From assembly GCA_944990035.1 (NCBI GenBank), contig CALYLX010000021.1, forward strand, positions 124,001-188,000: 64,000 nt of DNA, in the 5' to 3' direction. A program made the translations under genes and the position numbers. The notes below the pieces were generated by a model. The model saw only the letters and a program-made list of their open reading frames with translations. It was not told the origin of the DNA and searched no databases. The DNA comes from Clitopilus passeckerianus (taxonomy: Eukaryota > Basidiomycota > Agaricomycetes > Agaricales > Entolomataceae). This document shows, one piece after another, positions 10,290 through 21,552 of this stretch (the first letter of the stretch is position 1; each line of letters begins with the position of its first letter).

Positions 10290-12511
10290 ATGACGGCCTC
10301 CACGCCACCACCAAACCATTCTGAGCGAACACCCCTCCTCGCAGCGGAGGTGGGAGCAGAACAACCCAATCCGAACGACGCTGTATATGAACGATTCTCG
10401 CCTACCCACAAGAAAGTTATCGTAGCGCTGGTGGCGTGGTGTGGGTTGGTTCCCAGTACGTATACACTCTCTTCCTCATCTGTAGCATATACCCATACTA
10501 ATGTCCTCCTTCCTCCCTGACTAGCATTCGCCTCGGGCACATTCATCCCATCTATCCCTGAAATCGCAAAAGATCTCGACACAACAGGCTCTGTCATCTC
10601 TTTGGCTGTGTCGTTCTCTATCTTTGCATCAGCTCTGGGCTCCTTGATAGGTGCTTCGTATTCGACTTTCTGTATGTCTCTTCCCTCTCTTCTTTCCTCT
10701 CCCATCCCTTCCCACTCTCCCTCCCACTCCTCCCTTTCCCCGCCCCACCTATCCTCCGCCCACCCTCTTATCCTCCCTTTCTCCTCTACTCCTCCATCCA
10801 ATCTAATCCTAATCGATTAATCCTTCATTCCACCAACTAACCACCTCTCTCCCCACAGATGGCCGCCGCCCAACCTACCTCCTCTCCCTCCCCCTCCTGG
10901 CCCTCGGCTCCCTAGGCGTAGCCCTCTCCACCACAGTCACCCAACTAATGACCTTCCGCTTCCTCCAAGCCCTCGGCGCGTCACCGGGTATGGCGGTTGG
11001 AGCTGCTGTTATTGGGGATATGTATAGGTTGGAGGAGAGGGGGACGGCGATGGGTGTGTTTTTTGCTGTAAGTATTGCGCATTCCACATCTTCCATCCTA
11101 TATTAACACACATCACAGGCAGTCCTCCTCGGTCCAGCCCTCGCACCCCCAATCGGCGGCCTCGCATCCCACTACCTCTCCTGGCGCTTCCTGCAACTCG
11201 GACTCGCCATCGCCGGCCTTCTTGCGTACCTCTTGATGTGGTACTACTTCCCCGAGACGTGTCGTCCGGGGACCAGGGGTATTGATAAGATGTACGCGGA
11301 TGGCGGGTTAGAGGTAGATGTAGGAGAGGATGGAGAGAAGAAGTGGAAGTGGGTGTGGATTAATCCGTTGAGGCCGTTTTGGATTTTGAGGAGTCCGAAT
11401 TTGTTGGGTGTTGTGAGTTCTTTCTTGAATTGTATGGGGAGAAAAGTGGATGGGATGCTGATGGGGTGTTTTTTGGGGTGTATAGAGTTTGGTGGGGTTC
11501 TTCACCATCTTGACGGATTTCGTACTTCTTGTGCCGATGGCCTATACGATCGTACGTCTTTTCCTCCCTCCCTCTCATATCGGAACGGAAACTGATACGA
11601 CTGTTCGAACGTATAGGGCCCCAAATACGGAATAACGAACCCAGCGATAATAGGGATGTGCTTCATCCCATGTGGGTTGGGGAATATGAGTACGTTCTTT
11701 TCCTTCCCTCCTCTCACTCCCTTCTACCATCCTCTCCTCTCCTCCTTCCCTCCTTCCTCTTTATTTCTTTCCTCTTCTCTCCTACGTCGTACCCCCTACT
11801 GACCCATCCTCCCAGTCGGCGCCCCCCTCGCAGGCCGCATATCCGACAACATCGTCGTCCGCTGGCGCACCAAACGCAACGGGGTGTGGTACCCCGAAGA
11901 CCGGCTCCGCGCCTGCCTATTCGGAGCAGCAGTGCTCGTTCCCTGCAGTGTTCTCTTCTCTGGGCTCCTCACTGCTTACGGTCCCGGTTTGGAATTTTCT
12001 CAAACAGGCGGAGGAGGAGGTGTAGGAGTAGGGAAACTAGGATTAGCAGGAAAAGTTGGACTGGCATTGAACTTAGGGTGTCTGTTCATGAATGGGATTG
12101 GTGTGGATATGGTTTTGAGTCCGAGTGGGGCGTATGGGGTTGATATTATGCGGGAGAGGAGTGCGGAGAGTATGGCTGCTGGGAGGTCAGTATCTTTCTT
12201 ATCACTCTACTCCTGAGATCATCCCTGATGCTAATTCATTGGATTTGTATTCTAGTGGCATACGAGCGTTAATCCTCTCGCCGGCGATTGCGTGCATCCT
12301 ACCGATGGTGGAGATGTATGGGGTTGCGTGGACGAATGGGGTGGCTGCGGCGTTGTCGTTTTTGGGGTTTATGTATGTCTCCTTCTCTTATCTCCTTTCC
12401 TTGACATTATGCTAACTCGAAACAAACAGAATCCTGCTAGCTGTGATAAAATACGGAAACGAGATGAGGGCGTGGGTGGACGTTGGGTATTCGACAGCTG
12501 AGGAGGATTAG
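10290..12511 (+). CDS. MFS1: MFS multidrug/H+ antiporter-like transporter (DHA1 type)
   Basis: Nine exons join to a full-length 12-TM-type MFS protein. Exon 1 (10290-10455) encodes MTASTPPPNHSERTPLL and a cytosolic tail with AVYERFSPTHKK. Then come FASGTFIPSIPEIAKDL (extracellular loop 1), GSLIGASYSTFYGRRPTYL (motif A region; the usual Asp is absent), LGASPGMAVGAAVIGDMYRLEERG (TM4 and loop), LLGPALAPPIGG (antiporter motif C, TM5), a charged central loop ending KWKWVWINPLRPFWILRSPN, and a C-terminus NEMRAWVDVGYSTAEED. Motif C is the signature of proton-coupled drug exporters; substrate unknown. A Gly-rich insertion in the TM9-TM10 loop distinguishes it from its paralogues. Probably plasma membrane. 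It is the only copy on the plus strand. Shared element A lies upstream. Confidence 0.9.
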
Positions 12512-13796
12512 ACTGTCCGCGTTAGGAGAAAAGACGCTCCCAAACCTCAAGCTCAAGCGTTGGACATTCGGACATTGTGCCCACGATTGCTCTCATACTT
12601 CCCTTATACTTTCCTTTCATACTTCCCCTCGTTAATCCCGTCCGAATCGTCGATCATTTCATCGTTTTCTTTGCTTCCCTTCATTTGCATTATCCCTCGG
12701 TACTATACTCGTATCATTATTCTTATCATAGATTTCACCTACTTTTTACCTACTTTCTTTCTAAGTCATCCTTTGACCTGTCAAGTTCTTGTACCATACT
12801 TTCCGTTCTCAAAACCCGCACCTTGTATTCATTTCGGGACACCTCACCCGCTATAGCCTATCATTCTCTTCGTACAGTTTGTCAGACGTCGAGTATGTAC
12901 TACTACTCAATAGAGTCGCTTTCCTTGCAACCAACGAAGTCCGTATCGTATTAATCAGACTTCGGGTATCATGTGGCTAGCATTGGGCAGCAGATCCTGT
13001 GTTGTTCTGAATAATCGATATTACTCGCTGTTGTATCATGGAGCAACGGTTTAGTTTTACGGCCTAGCTAATGTTCTCTTAATTCCCCCATGCTTGGACT
13101 GAACTCGAGAAGGTATATCTGGTTTATGATAATTCGGTGGTGAGAAATATCAGGGTCGTTGCCCTTGCCAGTGTAACCTCTTGTGTCCTAGATCTATTCT
13201 TAGGGATCGCAGGGCGGGTTTGGTCACAGGCAGCAGGCCAGCAAACTCCTCCTAACGAGCGGCGAGGTCGGGGCATAAGGCATGTGATAAAAACAACTAT
13301 GAAACGATACCGTCGGCGGGGAGAAAAGAACAAGGAAGGATCAAAGAGGCCGCATGGATGTGTTTGCCGGAACGAGCGCGTTCAAGTTCTTTGGGTCGGA
13401 ACGTGTAGCCAAAGAAACGCCGCCGGGATCCCTACTCCCTACCATGGCCAACATCCACAAGCCACACCCACCGATGCCTGGTGACAACGCCATTGACAAT
13501 GAACTCACACCATCAACATCTTGAGGAAACATCTTGCTGTTCTTTGTTCGTTGCTGCAAAATCTATTCTTAGAACTTACAGGCGTTTGAACACAGCCACA
13601 TCCGTTGATGACGACAACGGGATGAGGTACATATATTCGCCATTCTCGGGCGAAAGAAGGCTCTGTCCGCAGTCGTCTTTGCCCTATCTAAAGTTGCTCC
13701 ACTCCGTCATCTCTCTGCTTGCGTCTATCTATCCTATCTATCTGAACTCACCTATCTCTCCTAACTCGCCTAACCATCTAATCTCCTCCTCGGAAG
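12512..13796. other. Intergenic between MFS1 and the C2-domain gene
   Basis: T/C-rich 3' flank of MFS1 up to about 12960, then unremarkable sequence, then a CT-rich stretch (13700-13790; repeats of CTATC and CTAACTCGCC) directly before the C2 gene ATG, typical of fungal pyrimidine-rich promoters. Short ORFs of 70-140 codons do not resemble proteins. Confidence 0.5.
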
Positions 13797-15668
13797 ATGC
13801 CAGGCGGAAAGCGCAACCCATTCAGCATCTCCCGGCTCGTGGAAGCAGTCGATCACGCCAAATCCAACGCACACGAAGTAGCAGAAGCAACTAAAGCTCT
13901 CTCCAAAGCCAAGATCGGTGAAATTCCCTTTGTTGATCTGGAGATTCAGGTATGTTTCGTGTCTCTACCCGGATGTCTTGGCAGCGTCACTGACTATGGT
14001 GCAGTTCATAGGCGCATCTGGCCTACCCAAACTCGACGTCGTGGGTTCTTGCGATCCGTATTTTGTGGCTAACATCGATGATAAGATATCTTATGTGTAT
14101 GTCCTCTCCTCCCTCCCCCTCCCCACCATTCTCATCCAATCTAACACCCTCCTCACGACAGATCCGCCGTAAAACCCCAAACCCTCTCCCCAATCTGGAA
14201 CGAAGTCTGGCGCATCAAAAACGTCCCCTCCCACGCCGACCTCCACGTCGAAGTCCTCGACAAAGACGACGGCGCGCCACACGACGACTATGTCGGGAAA
14301 TTCAAATGTAGCGTCAGCCCCGGCGCGAAGGAGTGTGAGATTGAAGGGCCTGTGTTGAGGATTAATAGGACGAGGGGGACGTTTTGGTTGAAGGTTCGTT
14401 CTCCTTTCCCTATTTCCTGAATGCTAGATGGTGCATTATGCTGAGACGAGACGAATTAGATCACTAGTGCGAAAACAACCTCCCCAGACGCCCCCACCTA
14501 CCCCTACCTCTTCGACGGCCCCCTCCGCTTCACCCGCCACTTCTCCCCCCTCGTCGGGCGCTTCACAAACCTCGACGACGCACGGCTCTACTCAACCTGG
14601 AAGATCTACCTCCGCGGCGTCCCTCTCTTCTTCGGCGACACCGTACAACATTGGAACAAAGACTACAAAGCCGCACAAAGCATCTTCCAAGGACCCACAG
14701 CTATAGCTGTGAGAGGGGGGATACAGGCTGGGCATAGGATGCTTTATGCCAGGAATGCGAATAATACGTTTGGAGTCCTCGATAGTGGGGGTGGGTTGAA
14801 TGGGTTGTTGAGAGGGGGTGTTAGTGGGCCTGGGGGTGGGACGGGTGGGAGTGCAGGGACGGGGGAGATGGTGAATTTGAACGACCATCCCCACCACCAC
14901 GAGTCGGCGGGGAAGGATGGCTCACATCGACGATCCACCTCAACCTGCTCAACCGGCGGTGGCGGCAGTAGCAGCTCCTACCCCTCCCAATCCCAGGATT
15001 CAAACCAGAACAGACTAGAATCCCGAGAACGTAAAAAACGCTTCGCGGATCGAATTAAACCGGCGGTATACACCTACATCATCTCCGCTGAAGACGATTC
15101 ACTACGGTTCTCCGAAACTGGTGCTGCGTTTTTCGTCGACTTTGCTTCGAAGCATGCGTTACACTCCAATTGCGCTACGACTGTGAGGTATTCGGGTGAA
15201 TTCCACCCCCGACCCGCGGGGGGTTGGGGACGGTTCTCTAATGACATCAAAGATGAGGATGTAGAGTGGGAGCTCGTTATCGACAACAACTCCGGAACCT
15301 ACGCACCGGATAAAGGGCTCCTCCCCGCCCTGCAAAAGTTACTGGAATACAACTTCACGGGGTTCAAAGTCCACGCCTGGGACCGCGAAGACGAGAGGTT
15401 GGTTGAGAGTCGAGAGGCGTGTAGGGACTTCGCGGTTAGGGAGAGGGGGGTTGGGAGGGAGGAGTTGCAGCCGCATGTTAAGGAGGGGGAGGAGGTGTTG
15501 AGTCATCGCGTCTCCGTTCTAGGAGGAGGGTTGGGTGATGGGGTTAAAGGAATGGGGGAAGGTGTTGGGAGGGGCATTGGTGCGATTGGGGTTGAGGTGG
15601 GCAAGGGTGTTGAGAGGGTTGGTGTTAAGTTGGATAGGGTGTTTGGGAAGGGGTCGGTTGATGAGTAG
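13797..15668 (+). CDS. C2-domain protein, basidiomycete type
   Basis: Exons 13797-13949, 14005-14096, 14162-14393 and 14460-15668 join to 561 aa. Residues about 45-150 form a C2 domain: VDLEIQFIGASGLPKLDVVG, SCDPYFVANI, TLSPIWNEVWRI and LHVEVLDKDDGAPHDDYVGKF, with Asp residues placed as in Ca2+-binding C2 loops. It therefore probably binds phospholipid in a Ca2+-dependent way. The rest (FTRHFSPLVGRFTNLDDARL, WKIYLRGVPLFFGDTVQHWN, and AVYTYIISAEDDSLRFSETG to FDFAVRERG) is conserved-looking but unnamed to me. A Gly-rich linker with His/Ser runs occurs at about 290-340, and a Gly/Val amphipathic tail ends the protein. No TM segment. Basidiomycetes have many such C2 proteins of unknown role. It lies between MFS1 and the MFS2-4 array, apparently unrelated to transport. 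Confidence 0.85.
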
Positions 15669-16042
15669 GGGGTGTACTTTATCGAATATTTATTTCTACT
15701 TTGCTTGTAATCTAGGAATTTCGTAGTCTTTTTCTTCTACTCTATGGATCAATGTGACAATGTCGTCTTACTGCAGATGCACGTCGTTCGCCTCGTCTCT
15801 CAGTTTCTCGTCCACTCTCTTGTGCATTTGCAAACTCGAATTATTGTAGATACTATTTTCGGGGGCCCACACCTCAACCATATGAGGGAGCTTTGACTAT
15901 GAGGAGGTCCAGTAAACGTTGCTCACGTCGTCGTCGTCGTGGAAATCAAGAGAGAATCTCAAATTTCCGAGTTCGTGGCGTATGATACAACAACTTCCAA
16001 GGATTGAATCCTGGTGCTCTATTTACAGCATTCGTTATGGTG
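15669..16042. repeat. 3' flank, including a copy of the MFS 3'-flanking repeat (about 15930-16042)
   Basis: From about 15930 the sequence matches the 3' flanks of MFS2 (18030-18163) and MFS3 (22660-22780): GAAATCAAGAGAGAATC, TTCGTGGCGTATGATACAAC, CTCTATTTACAG. A GTCGTC run occurs at 15929-15941. No gene seen. Confidence 0.6.
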
Positions 16043-16310
16043 TCATGGAGTCTCATTCGTATCGGCCGTAGAATACCCAACGTCCACCCATTCCCTCATT
16101 TCGTTCTCGTACCGTATAACAGCGAGTAGAATTCCGTTTTGTTCGGGTTGGCAGATGAAACGAAGGAGGAAATTAGGGGAGAAAGTGGAAGGAGAGGGAA
16201 CGTACATTAACCCCAAGACAGACCACCCATCCAAAAAACACTTTTTTTCTTCGTTGTTTTGTGTTCTTTTCGCGGAATCATCGGGCTCGATGTCTGTAAT
16301 CTTCATATAA
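16043..16310 (-). pseudogene. MFS remnant a (3' end of an MFS transporter gene)
   Basis: Reads, on the minus strand, the end of the penultimate MFS exon (DGWSVLGLM), an intron, and the last exon (LLAVIRYENEMREWVDVGYSTADTN) that match MFS1-4. Everything upstream is missing and the sequence changes abruptly into the downstream flank of the small gene at 16553. Its 3' end and flank resemble MFS2/MFS3 rather than MFS4. A truncated copy, not a working transporter. Confidence 0.75.
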
Positions 16311-16552
16311 GTTCGTCGCCTGTCGAGAGAGGCTTCTGGGCGCCCGAGCGCCGAGCTCTGGTACCTCCTTGTCAGCTGGGTGGCTTCAAGTTCTGTACTT
16401 AACGCATTGTGGGGTTGTACAAACGCGGGCACCCTCTGAACTGGGGACGTCTGACTGCATTCGAAGAAGGGATGGCATATGAAAAGTAGCATAAGAAACA
16501 GAGCAAATTACGCATATGTACTACAGCAGGTTTATCCTCTCAGCGCACTTCG

Positions 16553-17170
16553 CTACCCCCTCCTGCGTGTTTTTCGAGGATGAAAGATCTGCCGGAGAAG
16601 GTAGCGCAAAAGTCCACCAGCTTTGGCATGCTCCCTTGGGAAGTACCGACTTGTCGATTTCGTGTAGTCGCTGAGCGCCTTCTCGGAATCGAATACCCGC
16701 ACCGTTTGGCCTGTTCTGTTCCTGTCTGTCAGATCGACGATATTAACATGAGTGCGTCGAAGCATCTATACAGTAGATTTTGGGTTTTCACAGTCAGCAC
16801 ACACGAAATTAAATGATAATCTAACGTCAGAGCGTACCTGAATGCATTCATCGAGGCTGTCTGGTGCCTCCAAATCGAGAGCCTGGCATATTCCTTGCCA
16901 GGAATCGAGATCATCCGCGTCCGTACCATATCGACGATTGAATTCCTGGACTAGAGCTGTTTGAAAGGCGTCCTTGGCTTCGGCTTTATCTGGATCATCT
17001 TTCTTCCAGCCGGAATATCTGCACAACCGAGAGAACTCCCTGGATGATGAGCTTCCAGCGTTGTAGATGAATTGAGGATATTGGTCAAAAAACGCAGTGA
17101 TGTAATCCGCATTCTTCCAAAGGTTAGTGTTAGCTCGCCTGCGGTTGAATACAACGGTTGAGTTTGACAT
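16553..17170 (-). CDS. Conserved fungal protein of unknown function, copy 1 (SG1)
   Basis: Exons 17170-16838 and 16765-16553 join to 181 aa. Features: NLWKNADYITAFFDQYPQF, EFSRLCRYSGWKKDDPDKAE, ALVQEFNRRYGTDADDLDSW, ICQALDLEAPDSLDECIQ, THVNIVDLTDRNRTGQ, FDSEKALSDYTKSTSRYFPR and AGGLLRYLLRQI, then a basic tail. I recognise the pattern (FF..YP.F, RLC...GW, FN..YGTD, VNIVDL.D, FP.E.A..GGLLR.LLR) as a family widespread in ascomycetes and basidiomycetes with no known activity; I cannot name it. Soluble, mainly helical. A diverged duplicate lies at 21553-22164. The start is MSNSTVVFN; an earlier ATG 13 nt upstream is out of frame because of a 13-nt insertion relative to the duplicate. Confidence 0.8.
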
Positions 17171-18162
17171 TTACAGTAGTCATATTGAACCGAAGGTTGT
17201 AGCAAAACTACACGTCCCAGACTGCGGAAGCCAGAAATAAATGCCTTCCGCGGTATGGGTCTGGAGTTGCATAGGAGTTCGAGGTGTCGACCTTTTTAAG
17301 GCTGGAACTGGGGTCCCTATCACTCGCAATGCCACCCGATAAAGCCCCCTGAAACCTCTACGTTTCTCAAGATGAGTCGGTTATTAGGCGCTGCAATTCT
17401 TTTCGACGCATGTAATGGAAGCCGAATTTCAAAATCCACAGAGGCATTAGTTCGTGCCTGACTATGTCAGTCTGATTTCGGGCCTCTCCCAGTCCATTGG
17501 AAGATAGTCTCCTCTGAACCCCCCCAATATCATTAGGCCAGCATTCCCCCTTCTACCCTCTTGAATGCGAACCTGTCAGGACGGACCGCGAGAAGGGAGG
17601 GATCCAATACCGTTGATCCAGGTAGGAAGAACTCATTCTTGACAACGATTTGGAGTAACCCAAAATACAATACCGGCTAACTTCCCCTCTGAGTTCAAGA
17701 CGGCCTCGTCAGCGGCTGCGGAGTAGGCCTATGAGGGTACTTCTACATCTCAGCTGACTCTTCGATACAATGATCATTACAGGACTCTGACGTAGAGCAT
17801 GTATGTGTGGAAAAATAGATGGCGGCGATCATCGAAAAAGGCAACAAAGCAAAGCATGAGGCAACATTTATGCGTTCAATGTCCAGGCTGGGTAGGGTTG
17901 TTGACGATGAGGAGGACACTGCTCAGGGATGGTGGCAGAATCTTGATGTAATGTCGAGTTTCTTGCCTGCTCTCGCTTACAACACTGGCATCGAATTATC
18001 ATAAACCAGATACTTCTTGGGGTCACATTGAACATGAAGAGACGAGAAGTCGTCATGAAAATCAAGAAACATTCTAAAATCCCAAATTTCCGAATTCGTG
18101 GCGTGTGATATAACATTGCTATAGCCCGGGAATGATATCCAGTATCTTTATGGTAATTTAAT
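17171..18162. repeat. Duplicated intergenic block (copy 1) with about 394 bp of extra DNA
   Basis: 17171-17375 and 17770-18162 match 22165-22345 and 22345-22779 in order (for example GTGTGGAAAAATA, ATCATCGAAAAAGGCAACAA, GCAAAGCATGAGGCAAC, TCGAATTATCA, AACCAGATACTTCT). The stretch 17376-17769 has no counterpart in the other copy. No gene recognised; the short ORF at 17819-18004 is repeat sequence. Confidence 0.7.
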
Positions 18163-20279
18163 TTAATTCGTATCAGCCGTAGAATACCCAACATCCACCC
18201 ACGCCCGCATCTCGTTTCCGTATCGTATCACAGAGAGTAGGATTCTGTTTTGTTCGAGTTAGCACCGGGGAGAGGAGATAAGTGATGAGTACGATTGTTA
18301 GGGAGGCAGGAGAAGGAAAACGTACATCAAGCCCAAAATAGACAACAATGCAGACAACCCATCCGTCCACGCAGCCCCATACATCTCCACCATGGGGAGT
18401 ATACATGCAACGGCCGGTGCCAGTAGTAACGCGCGGACGCCACTACAGATGCAACGAATCAGCAACGCTAATGGCCCCTACAGGGAAAGCAGGGACTCAC
18501 ATATTTGCAGCCACACTCTCTGCGCTCCTCCCATGCATAACATCAACCACATACGCCGCGCTCGGGCTCAGTAACATATCCACTCCCACACCATTCATGA
18601 AAAGGCAAATCAGGTTCAGGACCAACCCTATTCTTCCTCCCAACCCCAACTTTCCATCGACCTCTAGACCAGGTCCATAAGCCGTAATCAAACCAGAACC
18701 TAGAACACTGAGAGGGGCGAGCACCGCTGCACCGAATAAGGTAGCTCGGAGGCGGTCTTCGGGGTACCATACCCCGTTGCGTTTGGCCCGCCACCGGATG
18801 ACAATGCTGTCGGAGATGCGGCCTGCCACGGGAGCGCCGACTGGTGGGAGCATTGGTGAGTACTTGGGAGAAAGTAATCATGAGGCGGCACAAGGAACGC
18901 ACTCATATTCCCCAACCCAGCCGGGATAAAGCACAGTCCGATTACAGCTGTGTTCGTTATTCCGTATCGGGGGCCCTATGTATTCGAACGGTCAAGTTAG
19001 TATTTAAATGGTCGGGTAGTTGAGGATTGAGGCGGAACGAGATGGGATGAGACGAGGGGAAGGAAAGGGAAGGAAAGGAGAATCGTACGATCGTATACGC
19101 CAGCGGCACGAGTAACACGAAATTCGTCAATAGCACGAAGAATCCAGCTACACTCTACACATTCAACCAACCAATGTATCATCAGCAAACGACATTAAAA
19201 TAACAAAAGGATGGAACTCGGACTCACGACACCCAACAAATTCGGACTCCTCAACAACCAAAGCGGCTTCAGTGGGTTGATCCATACCCATTTCCACCTC
19301 TTCTTTCCCTCTTCCTCTCCGTCTATCCTACCATTTCTATTCTCTTCATCAACCAAATCCACGCCCCTCGTCCCTGGATGACACGTCTCCGGGAACCACA
19401 CCCACATGAGAAAATGCGCACCCAACCCCGCAACTGCGAGCCCGAGCTGGAGGACGCGCCAGGAGAGGTATTCTGTTGTGAGGCCGCCTATTGGGGGTGC
19501 GAGGGCTGGGCCTAGCAGGACTGCCTGTGAATAGGAGTTAGGATCGTGCTCTATAGAGTATGAAGGATTCGGATGGAAAGAGAGAGAGAGAGGCAATGGG
19601 AGAGAGAGAGAGGCAAAAAGAGAGAGATAGACTCACAGCGAAAAACACACCCATCGCCGTTCCCCTCTCCTCCAACCTATACATATCCCCAATAACACCT
19701 GCGCCAACAGCCATACTCGGTGACGCGCCGAGAGCCTGAAGGAAACGGGAGGTCATTAGTTGGGTGACTGTGGTGGAGAGGGCTACGCCGAGGGAGCCGA
19801 GAACTAGGAGGGGCAGGGAGAGGAGGTAGGTTGGGCGGCGGCCGTCTGGGGGAAGGTGTTAGTTGGTAGAATGAACACGGAGGGAAGGAAGGAAGGAAAG
19901 GAAACATACAAAAGGTTGAATACGAAGCACCCATCAGTGAACCGAGACACCCTGCGAAGATGGAAATGGAAACGGCGAGGGAGATGACGGAGCCTGTTGT
20001 GTTGAGGTCTTTTGCGATTTCGGGGATGGCTGGGATGAATGTGCCTGAGGCGAATACTAGAGGGAGGAGGTTAGTACGATACAGAAGAATAGAACGAAAC
20101 AAACTCAACGTACACGGAATCAATCCACACCACGACACCAGCGCTACGATAACCACCTTCCTCGTGGGTGAGAATCGTTCATATATAGCGTCGTGAGGAT
20201 TGGGTTGTTTTGCTCCCTCCTCCGCTGCGAGGAGGGGTGTTTGCTCATTGTGGTTTGGCGATGGTGGGGAGGTTGTCAT
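18163..20279 (-). CDS. MFS2: MFS multidrug/H+ antiporter-like transporter (DHA1 type)
   Basis: Complete paralogue of MFS1 with nine exons in the same places. Start MTTSPPSPNHNEQTPLLAAE at 20279; AIYERFSPTRKVVIVAL; FASGTFIPAIPEIAKDLNTT; GSLMGASYSTFYGRRPTYL; LGASPSMAVGAGVIGDMYRL; LLGPALAPPIGGL (motif C); WKWVWINPLKPLWLLRSPN; GVWYPEDRLRATLFGAA; VGYSTADTN at the end. Expected to export small toxic compounds with proton uptake; substrate unknown. The intron at about 19527-19636 carries a GA microsatellite. Element B lies 381 bp upstream of the ATG. Its 3' flank is repeated after MFS3 and after MFS remnant a, showing it belongs to a segmental duplication. Confidence 0.9.
19579..19630. repeat. GA microsatellite inside an MFS2 intron
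   Basis: Interrupted GAGA tracts (GAGAGAGAGAGAGGCAA twice) in an intron; absent from the same intron of the other MFS copies. Confidence 0.7.
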
Positions 20280-21150
20280 CTATCCCAATCTGTAGTGGAG
20301 GTGAGGGTCAGTTGGGAGGAGGTTGAGGATGGATCGGAGAGACTGACTGAGCGTTTTGGTGTTTTGGTTGGATATCTTCTTGACAACGCTCCGAAGACTT
20401 CGTAGCTTGTCGCCGAGAGAGAAGGCCGGGGGCCTAACGTCGCAGCCTTCTTCGTTTGTTTAACTCGAAGAACAAACTGCACACAGGGTCGACAACTAAG
20501 TCGAATGTCGAATGTCACATTGTGATCCTGACTTTAAACAGTCGACTCGTTAGAGTCAGACTTAATTCCATCTGGTATGTGTACATAGTGCATGTACGAT
20601 GATGCGAATAACGAGGGGAGCATGTGCTCAATCCATCGGGAATGGGACGGCTTCCGGTTGGGTTTAGAGCAGGTGGAGGTAAAGAGAGGCAAATAACACG
20701 TCGTCCTTTCGTGGAAATTGACCAATCTCGTAAGTCTGGATTACAAATAAAAAATGGATAATGATACATTACGACGATATAAACTTTACGACAACGAACA
20801 GCCACCTAGAGGACAAGCAACCTATCCGCTATCGAGGACACATCGTTGACCCTCCGATGTCTGACCCCTACGGTTGCGAGTGAGTTGCCAGCTTGTGAGG
20901 TGCAGGGATCCCGATCCGACGTTTCCGTTGTTTACCTACGCGTTTTGACCCAAATAACGCGCTCGCGACACGTCCATTCAACCTTGGACTCGTTTTCCTC
21001 TCTGAATCCCCAAGTGGGTTACCCCCGACCGCATTGTGTCATAATTCTTTATCACACTCGTCATCGCCGGAATCATCCCTCCGTACCACAATGCTGACTT
21101 GATTTCACCACTCGTTAGGTACCCAAAATTTTATAACGATAGGGATAGGT
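20280..21150. other. Promoter region of MFS2 with element B, and 3' flank of remnant b
   Basis: 871 bp. Contains the conserved promoter-proximal block (20354-20410) and element B (20660-20714). The part from about 21035 resembles the MFS4 3' flank (TTCTTTATCACACTCGTC, TTTAGTTGGTATCAGCTG). No gene. Confidence 0.6.
20660..20714 (-). promoter_or_regulatory. Shared upstream element, copy B (MFS2)
   Basis: On the minus strand reads CCACGAAAGGACGACGTG, TTATTTGCCTCTC, then CTCTAAACCC. The core is 34 bp from TTATTTG to TCTAAA, as in the other copies. 381 bp upstream of the MFS2 ATG, same orientation as the gene. The ACGCGT box is changed to ACGTGT. Confidence 0.7.
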
Positions 21151-21310
21151 TTAGTTGGTATCAGCTGTAGAATACCCAACATCCACCCACGCCCTCATCT
21201 CGTTCCCGTACCGTATCACACCAGCAGAACCAGCAACCCAAGTACGGACAATAACGCATTCAACCCATCCGCCCACGCAACACCGTACATCTCTACCAAA
21301 GGAAGCACAC
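21151..21310 (-). pseudogene. MFS remnant b (3' end of an MFS transporter gene)
   Basis: Minus strand encodes pieces of the last two MFS exons: LVEMYGVAWADGLNALLSVL, then (frame broken by a small deletion) VIRYGNEMRAWVDVGYSTADTN and a stop. The intron that separates these exons in all intact copies is missing here. The 3' end matches MFS4 best (TTGGTATCAGCTG). Not functional. Confidence 0.75.
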
Positions 21311-21552
21311 AAATTCGTTATCCGAGTCGAGGTAGAGGCACTTCCGGGCGCCTGAGCGCCAAGTTCTGGTACCCCCTGTCCACTGGGTAGCTTCAAGTTC
21401 TGTACTTAACGCGTTTTGGGGTTGTGCAACGCGGGCTTCCTCTGAATCGGGAACGGCTGACTGTCTTCGAAGGGATGGCATGATTAGCACCATAAGAAGT
21501 ACAGCAAATACACATATGTACTACAACGGGTTTATCCTCTCAACCCTCTTCG

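Noticed and set aside
10681..10857. CT-rich tract in MFS1 as a possible repeat element
   Set aside because: It is the pyrimidine-rich intron between STFY and GRRPTY; the other MFS copies have introns of similar kind at this place.
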